Of a stretch of DNA of 64,000 nt, positions 9,301 to 17,972 are shown one piece after another. This stretch comes from Paraimprobicoccus trichonymphae (GTDB taxonomy: Bacteria; Bacillota; Clostridia; Oscillospirales; Acutalibacteraceae). The stretch covers positions 558,001 to 622,000 of the forward strand of contig AP027925.1 of assembly GCA_036322875.1 (NCBI GenBank), in the 5' to 3' direction. The number at the start of each line of letters is the position of its first letter. Position 1 is the first letter of the stretch. Both the position numbers and the translations under genes were made by a program. The notes under the pieces are model-generated. The model did not search any database and was not told where the DNA came from. It was given only the letters and a program-made list of their open reading frames with translations.

Positions 9301-10950
9301 TTTCAAATTTGGATAGTATAATTTGACACAATCTTCAATTTGTTCATCATTGTTAAATTGCCAATTATTTTCACTTAGTCCTGTCATTTTTTCAGTGGCT
9401 CTATCTATACCTATTCCAGTCATATGCACAGTTGTTAATCCAGGGTTTGAAATTTCTATTTTTTCAGTTGTATCTTTTCCTACTGCTTGTTTTGTTTCTG
9501 ATATTTCTGCGTTATAATAATTATTTTGTATCACAGATGTGGAAGTGTAATTTCCAGAAATACCCCCTGCATAACTAGGAAAACCAGAAGCAGCAATCCT
9601 ACCAATAGTGTAATTATGAGCCATATTGCACCTATTTATAGCACCACATAGCCCCCCTGCATATACATAAGTATTAGAAGAGTGAGCCAAAACATCTCCT
9701 GTTGCATAACTATTACTTAAGCTATCAGTAGAGCTCCCACATAGTCCTCCTACATATGCATAAGCATAAGAAGATTGAACAGTAACGCCTCCTGTTGCAC
9801 AACTATCACTTAAGCTATCAGTAGAGCTCCCACATAGCCCTCCTGCATATATAGGAGAATTAGAAGATTGAACTGTAACATCTCCTGTTGCATAACTATC
9901 ACTTAAGCTACCATTAGAGCTTCCACATAGTCCTCCTACATATGCATAAGAATAAGAAGAAGATTGAACAGTAACATCTCCTATTGCATAACTATTATTT
10001 ACGCTGCTGTTAGAGTATCCACATAGCCCCCCTGCATATACAGCAAAAGATTGAAGAAAAACATCTCCTGTTGCGTAACTACTACTTATGCTGCCATTAG
10101 AGATTCCACATAGCCCTCCTGCATATAAATAAGAATTAGAGGAAGATTGAACAAAAATATCTCCTGTTGCGTAACTACTACTTATGCTGCCATTAGAGAT
10201 TCCACATAGCCCTCCTGCATATAAATAAGAATTAGAGGAAGATTGAACAAAAATATCTTCTATTGCGTAACTATCACTTATGTTACCATTAGAGCTCCCA
10301 CATAGCCCTCCTGTATGTGCAGAATTAAAAGAAATTACACAAGATTCTGCATCTATCCCAATATTTTTGAGTTTTCCTGAATCTGCTAAACATCCAAAAA
10401 ATCCCGCATAATTATCATCAGTTTTTTCACAAACCACCATACTAATTATTTTGTGATTATTGCCATCAAAAGTACCACTAAACTGATGAGGTTCATTCTT
10501 TCCGATTGGTTTCCAAACATTTTCAAGCGCACCATCAATTGTTATACCGAAATTACTACCTGTATCTGATGATTTTGATTCTATTATATTAGGTGCTGTC
10601 CCTTGCAAATTAATATCACTAGCAAGTTTTATAAACTTATTTTCAAAAGTTTTTTCACCTTCATTTACTGCTTTTGAAAATGCAGCAAGTTCCATAGCAT
10701 TATTAATAATTAATGAATTTTCTTCTGTTGCGTATGAAGTCTCGTAATTACTGCTTATTAAAGTATTATAAAGTGTAGTATCATATTTATCATCATCAGT
10801 CCAAAACGAACTAACCGTAGCGTTAATAGTTACGCTAGACAATAATTTTATTTCCTCAGAAGCAAAATTTATATTATTTGGTGTATATATTGACACATAA
10901 AAAATAAGAAATACCAAAATAAAGATTATAGTTCTTTTGGCTTTTTTCAC
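6370..10950 (-). CDS. Large GLUG-repeat surface protein with Ig-like/YDG domains and C-terminal anchor
   Basis: A 1526-residue cell-surface protein. Signal peptide (1-30); a unit with GTFDGNNHKI (159-168); nine GLUG-type repeats with GGLCG-like cores at about 214, 247, 279, 308, 339, 371, 402, 433 and 462; Ig-like segments from about 560; a CBM-X2-like stretch; a stretch like bacterial Ig/MBG domains with YTYGD; three YDG-type repeats (KIYD/KLYDG starts); then a C-terminal module beginning GIWIQAGEYVLPLGS and ending NHFSPYAVLD; and a final membrane helix followed by basic residues, acting as anchor. The C-terminal module also occurs in the proteins at 22231 and 62874. Role unknown; adhesion or host interaction is inference. 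It has no LPxTG motif. The gene is alone, with spacers on both sides. Confidence 0.85.
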   Translation of the reverse strand: MKKAKRTIIFILVFLIFYVSIYTPNNINFASEEIKLLSSVTINATVSSFWTDDDKYDTTLYNTLISSNYETSYATEENSLIINNAMELAAFSKAVNEGEKTFENKFIKLASDINLQGTAPNIIESKSSDTGSNFGITIDGALENVWKPIGKNEPHQFSGTFDGNNHKIISMVVCEKTDDNYAGFFGCLADSGKLKNIGIDAESCVISFNSAHTGGLCGSSNGNISDSYAIEDIFVQSSSNSYLYAGGLCGISNGSISSSYATGDIFVQSSSNSYLYAGGLCGISNGSISSSYATGDVFLQSFAVYAGGLCGYSNSSVNNSYAIGDVTVQSSSYSYAYVGGLCGSSNGSLSDSYATGDVTVQSSNSPIYAGGLCGSSTDSLSDSCATGGVTVQSSYAYAYVGGLCGSSTDSLSNSYATGDVLAHSSNTYVYAGGLCGAINRCNMAHNYTIGRIAASGFPSYAGGISGNYTSTSVIQNNYYNAEISETKQAVGKDTTEKIEISNPGLTTVHMTGIGIDRATEKMTGLSENNWQFNNDEQIEDCVKLYYPNLKNVSVSIPEAQSDIDTQNPTIDGNTPSIKTNDKIYTIAEWEKNGNLSNNDVTLEYKVSDTWSGGEFVSGIDSESYYISLDRGENYYTSPTGITINNKSESGINFTINTEGEYEVNLKVSDKKGNTSESGPITIKIDKTIPPATVNINSSALVYSNVNTPLISGNGETGCTVNIRKGSDELASVAVISESWSVSLPKLSDGTHILNITQTDSAGNVSLPVEITVKIDTQTPNAEISIQANYFTSFFNNITFGMFFKNTIDVTINASDSLSGISKIEYLKSNIIYNDLSSMISQGVNWIDGGEIINNNISFNTAPPENQENEKFLIYAKITDNAGNVGYINTDGICFYTDSAQTTETIDFKKNSINDISVNVVLNGNTIDKILNDTTELANGTDYIINNSIIIFKSSYLNSLPQGNYILTIYYNPAGEIFALGEEPTSVSVSLKIDKAVQDDISIKNLNSFYTYGDDQVNLEVEGGNGTGEVKYESSDEEVAAIENNKSLKIKKVGTFNITVTKSENEFYSERSFTSNKLIVKPKLVEIMGIESENKIYDSNNSAVIKNSAKAVLTGKLNEDDLNINIGNALFDDKNAGNNKRVNFSGFSLSGFSIENYNLLEQPKSVKSNINPQSIYITEINSESKIYDGKDDAKITGNGVINGKITDDDLNIIYGDANFSDKNVGNEKNVNFTNFDLSGNDSANYNLVSQPSSVNKNILPKDLTLKVIVNYKLYDGTNKAEYFTNPTLNNVLENDKINLLPGIPTFSSIEISKDIPIDFTKFLITGEDSKNYNLIQPDSILADIAKDTSTNKVDSETGIWIQAGEYVLPLGSKLIVKEIESGSSEYEEILESMSENTKSFTDQMKIVEIHVEDLNGVIIQPNGDVTVRIPLPEGMDLGNIIMVYRIESGSDDVEIKGKSLILNNAPWVEYKITNHFSPYAVLDTKIKADENQNKSIIYLSTGIMVVVFSAALWLYLRKTGFNLFRAK
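9543..10350 (-). repeat. Tandem GLUG-encoding repeats, unit about 90-99 bp
   Basis: Nine in-frame repeats of about 30-33 codons within the large surface gene. Two neighbouring units (about 10066-10161 and 10162-10257) are identical copies of 96 bp, pointing to very recent duplication or active expansion and contraction. The spacing keeps the frame open. Confidence 0.85.
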
Positions 10951-11133
10951 GAGTATCCCTCCATAGAAATTTAGGTAACTTAAATTTAAAATATGTTATA
11001 TATTTATGTATTTTAAACAATTTTACTTATATTTATACATGAATTTGACACTAAAACATTAAAATATTACTTTAATTACTATTTTTTGTATTATTTTCAT
11101 TAAAAATTATTTTCTATTTTTCATAAGTTATCT

Positions 11134-11176
11134 AAAAAGAAAAATTCCCTAAAACTTAATAAAGTTTAGAGAATTT
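11134..11176 (-). terminator. Intrinsic terminator after the LRR/transglutaminase-like gene
   Basis: On the minus strand AATTCTCTAAACTT and AAGTTTTAGGGAATT form a long stem (one G-U pair, one bulge) with a four-base loop, followed at once by a T-rich run (TTTTTCTTTTT). It starts about 25 bases after the stop codon at 11201. Confidence 0.8.
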
Positions 11177-11200
11177 AATAAAATAGTTTTTTGATTTTAA

Positions 11201-13981
11201 CTACATATTATAGTAATCTTCCATAGTTTGGAGTCCATTATATTCTGCTATAGCGGTAGCATTTCCTGCTCTAATACCGTAACCCAAATCTAGTAAACGT
11301 TCATTTGTTATTGCACCACTCTTCATTATCTTTATTTCCCTTAACCCAGTAGATTCTAAAAGATTACAAGCTGTATGAAGAAAATTTATTTTTCCATTAG
11401 CTTTTAAATCTTTTTTAAATTGAACAGCTGTCATCTCATCTATAATTAAAACAACATTAAACGGGAGGTTATGAAGCATTTTTAAATTTGACAATTTTTT
11501 CACATACATAAACTGTATATTATTAAATTTGGGTTCTATTTCAGATACACAATAAAATCCCAGCGAATTTGGTATGTTAACCAAAACTATTTCTGACGGT
11601 AATCCATGATTAACTATCATAAAATTTTTAACCTTGCTACCAATATTCAAAATTTCAACTTTTTCATGAAGAATATTAAATTTATCTGAAGTATCATTTA
11701 AAGTTTTAATAATAAAATTTGCTTGTTCATTTGAAATAAATTCATCATTCAATGTTATTATTTTTTTGAATTTGTCATCTTTGAAGTAATTTGAGAAAAT
11801 ATATTGTACAACATTTTTATCTGAAATTATTTTAACATCAGGAAATGCCATTGAAAACCCATGCATTGTTGAACAACATGCTTGAAGATGTCCTATAAAA
11901 GTAGATTCTGAAATTTTTAATTCTTTTAAATTAGGAAATGTTCCAGGAACTAGATTTATACTCCCAGTTGCTGGATCCAGCCAAAATTCTGTAATATCTA
12001 AGACTTCTACACTTTTTGGTATATACCTTAATTTTGCAATCGTTATACCATACACCCAAAATGAATTTTTTTTACCTTTCAAAATTAAAACTTTTGCACA
12101 TTTAAAATCATGTATAAGTGATAATTCATTAAAAAATTCGAATTCTTTATCATTAGAAAAACTAACTTTACAATTTAACCTATTTGAAACGTTGGAAAAA
12201 TTTACATTTTCAGAGGGGGCTAAATTCACTTGCAATACTTTGCTAAATTCTCCATATCCATCAATAAAATAATAATTTATAAATTTGTCCTTAAGGTCTC
12301 CTGTGTATACAAGAAATCCATCTATTCCAGTATAAAAATTTAATATATCATTAAATTTACCACTTATTTTCTCAAATTGACAATTTTTAAAGTATTTTGG
12401 ATTGTTTTTGATAAAAGCATTAACATCTGTATTTAAGTCTAAATTCTTAATAACAACATGATCAAAAGCATTTTCACAAATAGCACATCTTTTTTCATTT
12501 TCAAAACGTATCGTGTTAAATATGTGATGAGTAAAAGAATTATTTAAAATTTTAGTTACATCGGAACTTATTACTATTTTATCCAAATTGTATAATTGAG
12601 ACAAACTAAACATATAATCACTGTTAATAACAGATGTTCCTTTTCCTATTATTATTTCATCGTTTTTAAAACTAACAGTATCTTCTAAGTTTATCTTAGG
12701 ATTTTTTGGTTCTTCAATAGTATTCAAACATTTTTTTTTGCTTTCAATAGATAATTGTTTATTGCGATCATAAATTCCCTTCATAAATAACAAAGAATCT
12801 TTGTTTTTAAACGCAGATTTACTATTTTCCAGACCAACAAACTCTATTTTTTTAAAATCTATATTTCTAAAAGCAGATTGTGATATTGTTTTAAAAGTTT
12901 TGGGTAAAGTTACTTTTGATAAACTATTACAACAAGAAAAACATTCATCCGGTAATTCTGTAATTGACGTTTTGCTCAGGTCAATTTGAGTTAATAATCC
13001 AATATTACTGAAAGCATTTGGACTAAGTTGCTTTACACTCTGCGAGACTATTACACTACAGTTAACACCCGGGCTGCTTTTTTGTTTAATAAGCATTATG
13101 TTTTGAATAAGGTTTCCATAGGCAGAAGGAATATTTAACAAATTATTTCCAACATAAAATGCATTATCTTTATCACTAAACGAGATAGTAGTTAGTAAAT
13201 TTTGTGGATTTTTTTTACCGTCATTTAATAATTGATATGGATCATAAAAATCGCTACTTTCTAAAATATAATATGGGTAATTCTTAAAATAAAATACATC
13301 TGGGTCATTAAATTGACAAAAATCTTCTAGTAATACAGGTGTTTCTCGAAAGTTTTGAAAATCAATAACATAAAATTTTTTTCTAAATTTTACTATATTT
13401 ACTCCGTGACCTAAAAGACCACTTAAACTTTTACCCTTATCACCTTCAACACGCATAATATAATTTTTAAATTCCAAACAAGTTAATATTCTATTAATTG
13501 CATAAGCATAAGTCTTGCAATTACCTTTACCATCAATGATAAGTGAGCTAAGATAACCTTTATCTTCAATACCATCATTAATTAAATTACTATATACAGA
13601 ACGATTCCTTAATATTGATAAAAAAATATTAAAAATCTCATATCTATATTCTTCACTTACATCTTTAAAACTCAAGCCCAAAATCCTATCAAAAATTTCT
13701 AAAAGATTTTCTTTATTTACAGCGTCTGCATTAACGTAATTTCTAAGGCCTAAACATAGATAATATGCTAATTCATTAGGATCTTTATAGATCTCTATTC
13801 CATTGTTCAGCCAATCACTTTCTCTTGTATTAATATCAGTTTTCGCACTAGATCCCAACTTTTTACAAATTTCTTCAGGTGAATAAAAAAATTTCAAAGT
13901 AGAAAAATTCTTAGGAAAAAATAAAACTCCTGAAAAAAATAGGATACTCAAACAAGTATTTTTTATTTGTTTATGTAACAA
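11201..13981 (-). CDS. Secreted transglutaminase-like protein with BspA-type leucine-rich repeats
   Basis: 926 residues with an N-terminal export signal (hydrophobic stretch 8-22). The first third is a transglutaminase-like cysteine-protease fold: Cys155 (GKGNCKTYAYA), His192 (GLLGHGVN) and Asp207 (FYVIDFQN) are in the right order and spacing for the catalytic triad. From about 285 onward come BspA-type leucine-rich repeats, with phrases such as LTQIDLSKTSITELPDECF, continuing irregularly to the end. BspA-type repeats are typical of host- or substrate-binding surface proteins. The start is TTG, with GGAG 13 bases upstream. A terminator follows. The enzymatic activity is an inference from the triad; the substrate is unknown. 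Confidence 0.8.
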   Translation of the reverse strand: MLHKQIKNTCLSILFFSGVLFFPKNFSTLKFFYSPEEICKKLGSSAKTDINTRESDWLNNGIEIYKDPNELAYYLCLGLRNYVNADAVNKENLLEIFDRILGLSFKDVSEEYRYEIFNIFLSILRNRSVYSNLINDGIEDKGYLSSLIIDGKGNCKTYAYAINRILTCLEFKNYIMRVEGDKGKSLSGLLGHGVNIVKFRKKFYVIDFQNFRETPVLLEDFCQFNDPDVFYFKNYPYYILESSDFYDPYQLLNDGKKNPQNLLTTISFSDKDNAFYVGNNLLNIPSAYGNLIQNIMLIKQKSSPGVNCSVIVSQSVKQLSPNAFSNIGLLTQIDLSKTSITELPDECFSCCNSLSKVTLPKTFKTISQSAFRNIDFKKIEFVGLENSKSAFKNKDSLLFMKGIYDRNKQLSIESKKKCLNTIEEPKNPKINLEDTVSFKNDEIIIGKGTSVINSDYMFSLSQLYNLDKIVISSDVTKILNNSFTHHIFNTIRFENEKRCAICENAFDHVVIKNLDLNTDVNAFIKNNPKYFKNCQFEKISGKFNDILNFYTGIDGFLVYTGDLKDKFINYYFIDGYGEFSKVLQVNLAPSENVNFSNVSNRLNCKVSFSNDKEFEFFNELSLIHDFKCAKVLILKGKKNSFWVYGITIAKLRYIPKSVEVLDITEFWLDPATGSINLVPGTFPNLKELKISESTFIGHLQACCSTMHGFSMAFPDVKIISDKNVVQYIFSNYFKDDKFKKIITLNDEFISNEQANFIIKTLNDTSDKFNILHEKVEILNIGSKVKNFMIVNHGLPSEIVLVNIPNSLGFYCVSEIEPKFNNIQFMYVKKLSNLKMLHNLPFNVVLIIDEMTAVQFKKDLKANGKINFLHTACNLLESTGLREIKIMKSGAITNERLLDLGYGIRAGNATAIAEYNGLQTMEDYYNM

Positions 13982-14152
13982 TTTTTAACAACATCTCCAA
14001 ATTAATTTTTTAATAAATCAGCCATTTTCGATACCTGTTAAACAATTTATTTAATTTGTGAAATAACATAATATTTCATATGACATTGTGATTAGAATAC
14101 AATAATCTTTAAATATACACAAATATATTTTTTACTTTAAATAATAATTTAT

Positions 14153-14608
14153 TTAAACTTCATCTAACAAAGTCATTTTAGCTCCGTCGATTTTCTCAAT
14201 TTTATTTATTTTAATTTTTTTTGATTCCTTATCATAAATAATACAACTTAATTTCGTATTGATTCTAATTTTATCAAAATCCCAATAACCAATTATAGCT
14301 GCAATATACTCCATTTCGTCTAAGCTAGAAATTTCAAAACTATTTTTTTCACTAGACATTTTTCCATAAACAATACAAAAATTATACTTTTTAAACGTTT
14401 CTTGTTCTTGGTTTTGGTCTAAAAATCCAGGACACTCAACAATAAAATTAATATAATGCAATGCAGTATTATAGGGTTCGAAAAATAAAGCGTCACTATC
14501 CCCTTTAGGTTTATGGTTACAAGCTACTGTGATTATAGAAACAGCCGAAAATACAATAGCAATGCTACTCACTATATTAGAAAATGAAATAATTTTTTTA
14601 AAATTCAC
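14153..14608 (-). CDS. Small putative lipoprotein, unknown function
   Basis: 151 residues beginning with a basic/hydrophobic export signal that ends ITVAC at residue 30, a marginal lipobox (Ala at -1, Val at -2, Thr at -3). The rest is soluble-looking, ending MTLLDEV. I do not recognise the family. It lies upstream of the LRR protein on the same strand, separated by 170 bases, so it is probably expressed separately. Confidence 0.55.
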   Translation of the reverse strand: MNFKKIISFSNIVSSIAIVFSAVSIITVACNHKPKGDSDALFFEPYNTALHYINFIVECPGFLDQNQEQETFKKYNFCIVYGKMSSEKNSFEISSLDEMEYIAAIIGYWDFDKIRINTKLSCIIYDKESKKIKINKIEKIDGAKMTLLDEV

Positions 14609-15392
14609 TACCCTTTAAAACCCCCTTTTTAATTTAATTCTGATAACCTTTTACCAGATATTCTTAGGTGTATACAGAAATGTATTTTATACTTCCTCCA
14701 AGCCCCTGCATGTTGGGGCCTCGATAAAGTTTTAAAAACAGTATTATTATCAAAAAAATTTTTTCAAAATTGAAATAAAATACTATTTAAATATAATGCT
14801 ATGATATTTATTTATAAAAGTCAACATTTTTTGATTTTTCATAAATATTTTAATAAAGCACAAATTTGTATAACTTAAATAAAAAAATCATCGTAAATTT
14901 TTTTATTTTATTTGTGAATATAAAGTGTAACTAACAACAAATTTTATGCAATTTTTTTAGTTTATGTTCACATAAACTGCTAAAATTATCTTTGGATACT
15001 AAACTAATTCCCACCAAACTTAAAAATAGATAAATTAATTTCTATGTGGTTGTGTTTTTAATTCGTAATTTAATTTTATATCAGGATTTCCGTCAAAATA
15101 CATTGCAAATCGTATCTAAATGTGATAATTTCCACCATTTAACTCATCTAAAATTCTTTAAATTATGGCAAACAGGAAATAAATACCCAAATTTTTTCGT
15201 ATAAATAAGTTATAACATAATAACTTGAAAATAATTTATTATTCACTATTTTTTACTTTAGTAAATATTCAATGATCAAAAAAACTGATATAATTAAAAC
15301 TATGACTATTAATTTTTTAAAAATTTTTTAGCTTTGTTTTATTAATACAAATTTAGTTTTATCAAATATAAGTATTTTAGGTTGTGATTTAA
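14609..15392. other. Long spacer upstream of ftsY with a shared AT-rich segment
   Basis: About 780 bases with no gene. A small GC hairpin (GCCCC ... GGGGC, 14702-14719) stands out in AT-rich DNA but lacks a T tract. The stretch around 14756-14835 resembles 22052-22140: both hold a run like AAAAATTTTTTCAAAATTG and later a TTTATAAAAGT segment, which suggests an old dispersed repeat. Confidence 0.4.
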
Positions 15393-16304
15393 ATAGGCTT
15401 TTTTAGCAAAATAAAAGATAAAATAAAAAACACTAGAGATAAAATTTTAGGAAAAGTAAATAATTTAATTAGCAATTTTAAAAAAATTGATGAAGATTTT
15501 TTAGAACAACTAGAAGAAATTTTAATAATGTCAGATATTGGAGTTAGTACCTCAAGTAAAATTTGTTTTGAACTAAGAAAAACTATCAAACTCAAAGATA
15601 TAAAAGAACCAACTGAAATAATAAATATTTTAAAAGAAATTATAAATAATATTTTGTCAGGAAATAATGATTTAAAATTAGATACAAATCCTTCTATTAT
15701 CTTAGTAATAGGTGTAAACGGTGTCGGAAAAACTACCACTATTGGAAAATTAGCTTGCAAATTTAAATCAAATAATAAAAAAGTTTTAATATCAGCAGCA
15801 GATACTTTCAGAGCAGCAGCTGTTGAGCAATTACAAATCTGGGCGAACAAAGCTAACTGCGATATTTTGAGAAGACCTGAAAATTCTGATCCCGCTTCTG
15901 TAATATTTGACTCTATTAACGTTGCAAAATTCAAAAAAACTGATATAATTATATGTGACACTGCTGGAAGACTGCATAATAAATCAAATTTAATGGCAGA
16001 ACTTTCGAAAATTGGGAGAATTACAGATAGAGAATTAAGTAATCATGATAAGGAAATTTTATTGGTTTTAGATGCAACTACTGGACAAAATGGTTTAATA
16101 CAAGCGCAAGAATTTAAAAAAATATTAGATATTACAGGAATAATAGTAACAAAACTAGATGGAACAGCTAAAGGTGGGATAATTTTATCTATAAAAGATC
16201 AGCTAAATATCCCTGTTAAATTTATAGGAATCGGCGAACACATAGAAGATTTACAGAAATTTGAAGCTGAAAAATTTACAGAGGCTTTATTTGATAATTT
16301 TTAG
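15393..16304 (+). CDS. ftsY: Signal recognition particle receptor FtsY, with AUA start
   Basis: SRP receptor GTPase that docks ribosome-SRP complexes at the membrane. Read from 15393 it has 303 residues: N domain at 1-90 (GFFSKIKDKI then IDEDFLEQLEEILIMSDIG), then the G domain with GVNGVGKTT near 107, DTFRAAAVEQL near 137, DTAGRLHN near 189 and TKLDGTAKGG near 254. The conserved N-terminus continues in frame back to an ATA at 15393, and the preceding codon is TAA, so AUA is the only possible start for the whole protein. The sequence before it is AGGTTGTGATTTAA. The first ATG (15528) would remove 45 conserved residues. It starts a plus-strand run with yqeK and rseP. Confidence 0.9.
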   Translation: MGFFSKIKDKIKNTRDKILGKVNNLISNFKKIDEDFLEQLEEILIMSDIGVSTSSKICFELRKTIKLKDIKEPTEIINILKEIINNILSGNNDLKLDTNPSIILVIGVNGVGKTTTIGKLACKFKSNNKKVLISAADTFRAAAVEQLQIWANKANCDILRRPENSDPASVIFDSINVAKFKKTDIIICDTAGRLHNKSNLMAELSKIGRITDRELSNHDKEILLVLDATTGQNGLIQAQEFKKILDITGIIVTKLDGTAKGGIILSIKDQLNIPVKFIGIGEHIEDLQKFEAEKFTEALFDNF

Positions 16305-16336
16305 ATTAAGTTTAAATATAAAAAGGAGGTTTTAAT

Positions 16337-16912
16337 ATGTTGATTTACAGAAATATAATTAAATCTAGAATGAGCGAAAAAAGATTTACACATTGTGTAA
16401 ATGTATCTGAAAGAGCAGTTGAATTGGCTTTGCAATATGGTGCAAATACAAATAAAGCACGAATAGCAGGAGCTTTACACGATATAACAAAAGAAAATTC
16501 TTATGGATATCATATGAATATTATAAAGAAATATAGATTACCTATTAACAAAAATGATATAATATCAAAAGGAGTGTTGCATTCCATAACAGGTAGTGTA
16601 TATGCAGAAAAAATACTGAGAATTAGAGATAGAGATATTTTAAATTCTATCAGATTTCATACTACAGGAAGAGCAGGAATGTCACCATTAGAAAAAGTAG
16701 TTTTTGTGGCAGATTTTACTTCTAAAGAAAGAGATTATGCAGGAGTAAATAAAATAAGAAAATTTGCAGAAACAGACTTAGATTTAGCAGCATTAGGATG
16801 TTTATTATTTACTATAAATAATTTATTAGAAATAAAAATGCCTATACATCCTAATACTATTTTTGCATATAACGACATTTTAGTGAAAAAAAGACAAGAC
16901 GTTAATTTTTAA
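16337..16912 (+). CDS. yqeK: HD-domain hydrolase YqeK (symmetrical Ap4A hydrolase family)
   Basis: Family members hydrolyse diadenosine tetraphosphate to two ADP. The 191 residues keep the metal-binding HD signature: His19 (FTHCVNV), His48-Asp49 (GALHDITKE), the later HSITGSVYA and the Asp in VFVADF. AAGGAGG lies 6 bases before the ATG, the best ribosome binding site of this group. In many Firmicutes yqeK lies with nadD; here it is between ftsY and rseP, 32 bases after ftsY and 13 before rseP. Confidence 0.9.
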   Translation: MLIYRNIIKSRMSEKRFTHCVNVSERAVELALQYGANTNKARIAGALHDITKENSYGYHMNIIKKYRLPINKNDIISKGVLHSITGSVYAEKILRIRDRDILNSIRFHTTGRAGMSPLEKVVFVADFTSKERDYAGVNKIRKFAETDLDLAALGCLLFTINNLLEIKMPIHPNTIFAYNDILVKKRQDVNF

Positions 16913-16914
16913 AA

Positions 16915-16920
16915 TATAAT
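16915..16920 (+). promoter_or_regulatory. Possible -10 element just before rseP
   Basis: TATAAT lies 5 bases before the GTG start, with AAGACA (16891-16896) 18 bases further up as a possible -35. If real, the rseP message would be nearly leaderless. Compare folC, which shows the same arrangement. Confidence 0.3.
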
Positions 16921-16925
16921 ATTAA

Positions 16926-17972
16926 GTGAGTGTGTTTTCAGCTTTGAGCAATATAATATTAGTAGTAATCGGAATATTATTATTTAATTTAATAGTATTT
17001 ATGCATGAGTTAGGGCATTTTCTAACTGCTAAATCATACGGAGTGAAAGTAAACGAATTTGCTATCGGAATGGGTCCGAAAATATTGAAAATTAAAAAAA
17101 ATGAGACTTTATATTCTATAAGATTATTTCCTGTCGGTGGATTTTGTGCCATGAAAGGAGACGATGAAAAAAATGCTGATCCTGATTCTCTAAATTCGAA
17201 AAAGCCTTGGCAAAAATTTATAATAATAGCTGCAGGAGCTACAATGAACATGATATTAGGTTATATTCTTGTTTTTTGCTTACTATCTCAGAAAACGAGT
17301 TTTGGTACTAATATTGTTTCAAACTTTGAAGAAAATTCTTTATCTGACAAATCAGGATTACAAATTGGTGACAAGATAATTTTTGTAGACAACAAAAAAA
17401 CTAGAAATTATAAAGACCTTAATTTTAATTTAGTAGCTTATAAAAGAGAAAGTTTTAATTTAAAAGTTAAGAGATTAAATAAAGTTATAGATCTGGAAAA
17501 TGTAAAATTTGCAAATAAAATGGATTTTTACGTTTTAGCTCAAAAGAAAACTTTTTCTAGTTTATTAAAACATACTCATTTAGAAGTAAATTCTACTATA
17601 AAAATGGCTTGGTCGAGTCTAATTGGCATGCTAACAGGTGAGTTTTCTTTTAGAGAAATGTCTGGCCCAATAGGAATAGTGTCCGTAATAGGAAAAGCCG
17701 CTGATGAAGGCCTAAAAACCAATTTTGCAGTTGCTTTAAATAATATAATTTCTATAATTGCTATGATAACTATAAACTTAGGAATAATGAATCTGCTTCC
17801 TATACCAGCATTAGATGGTGGCAGACTTATTTTTATATTAATAGAAATGGTACTTGGAAAACCTATAAACCCAGAATATGAAGGTTGGATACACTTGATA
17901 GGTTTCTTTATGTTAATAGCTTTTATGATTTTAATGAGCTTCAGTGATGTACTTAAGTTTATGGGTAGATAA
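16926..17972 (+). CDS. rseP: RIP zinc metalloprotease (RseP/YluC family)
   Basis: Membrane-embedded site-2 protease that cuts transmembrane segments such as anti-sigma factors and leftover signal peptides. The 348 residues show HELGH (27-31) in the first helix, a PDZ domain at about 120-200 (SGLQIGDKI), MSGPIG near 245-250, and the second metal ligand Asp297 (PALDGGR). The start is GTG. No ribosome binding site is visible, and a TATAAT ends 5 bases before the GTG. dxr and proS, frequent neighbours, are absent. Confidence 0.93.
   Translation: MSVFSALSNIILVVIGILLFNLIVFMHELGHFLTAKSYGVKVNEFAIGMGPKILKIKKNETLYSIRLFPVGGFCAMKGDDEKNADPDSLNSKKPWQKFIIIAAGATMNMILGYILVFCLLSQKTSFGTNIVSNFEENSLSDKSGLQIGDKIIFVDNKKTRNYKDLNFNLVAYKRESFNLKVKRLNKVIDLENVKFANKMDFYVLAQKKTFSSLLKHTHLEVNSTIKMAWSSLIGMLTGEFSFREMSGPIGIVSVIGKAADEGLKTNFAVALNNIISIIAMITINLGIMNLLPIPALDGGRLIFILIEMVLGKPINPEYEGWIHLIGFFMLIAFMILMSFSDVLKFMGR

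Noticed and set aside
9543..10350. CRISPR-like array
   Set aside because: The repeats are about 96 bp, in frame and encode GLUG protein repeats; there are no unique spacers.
15389..15961. 190-codon minus-strand frame
   Set aside because: It is antisense to the well-conserved ftsY coding sequence.
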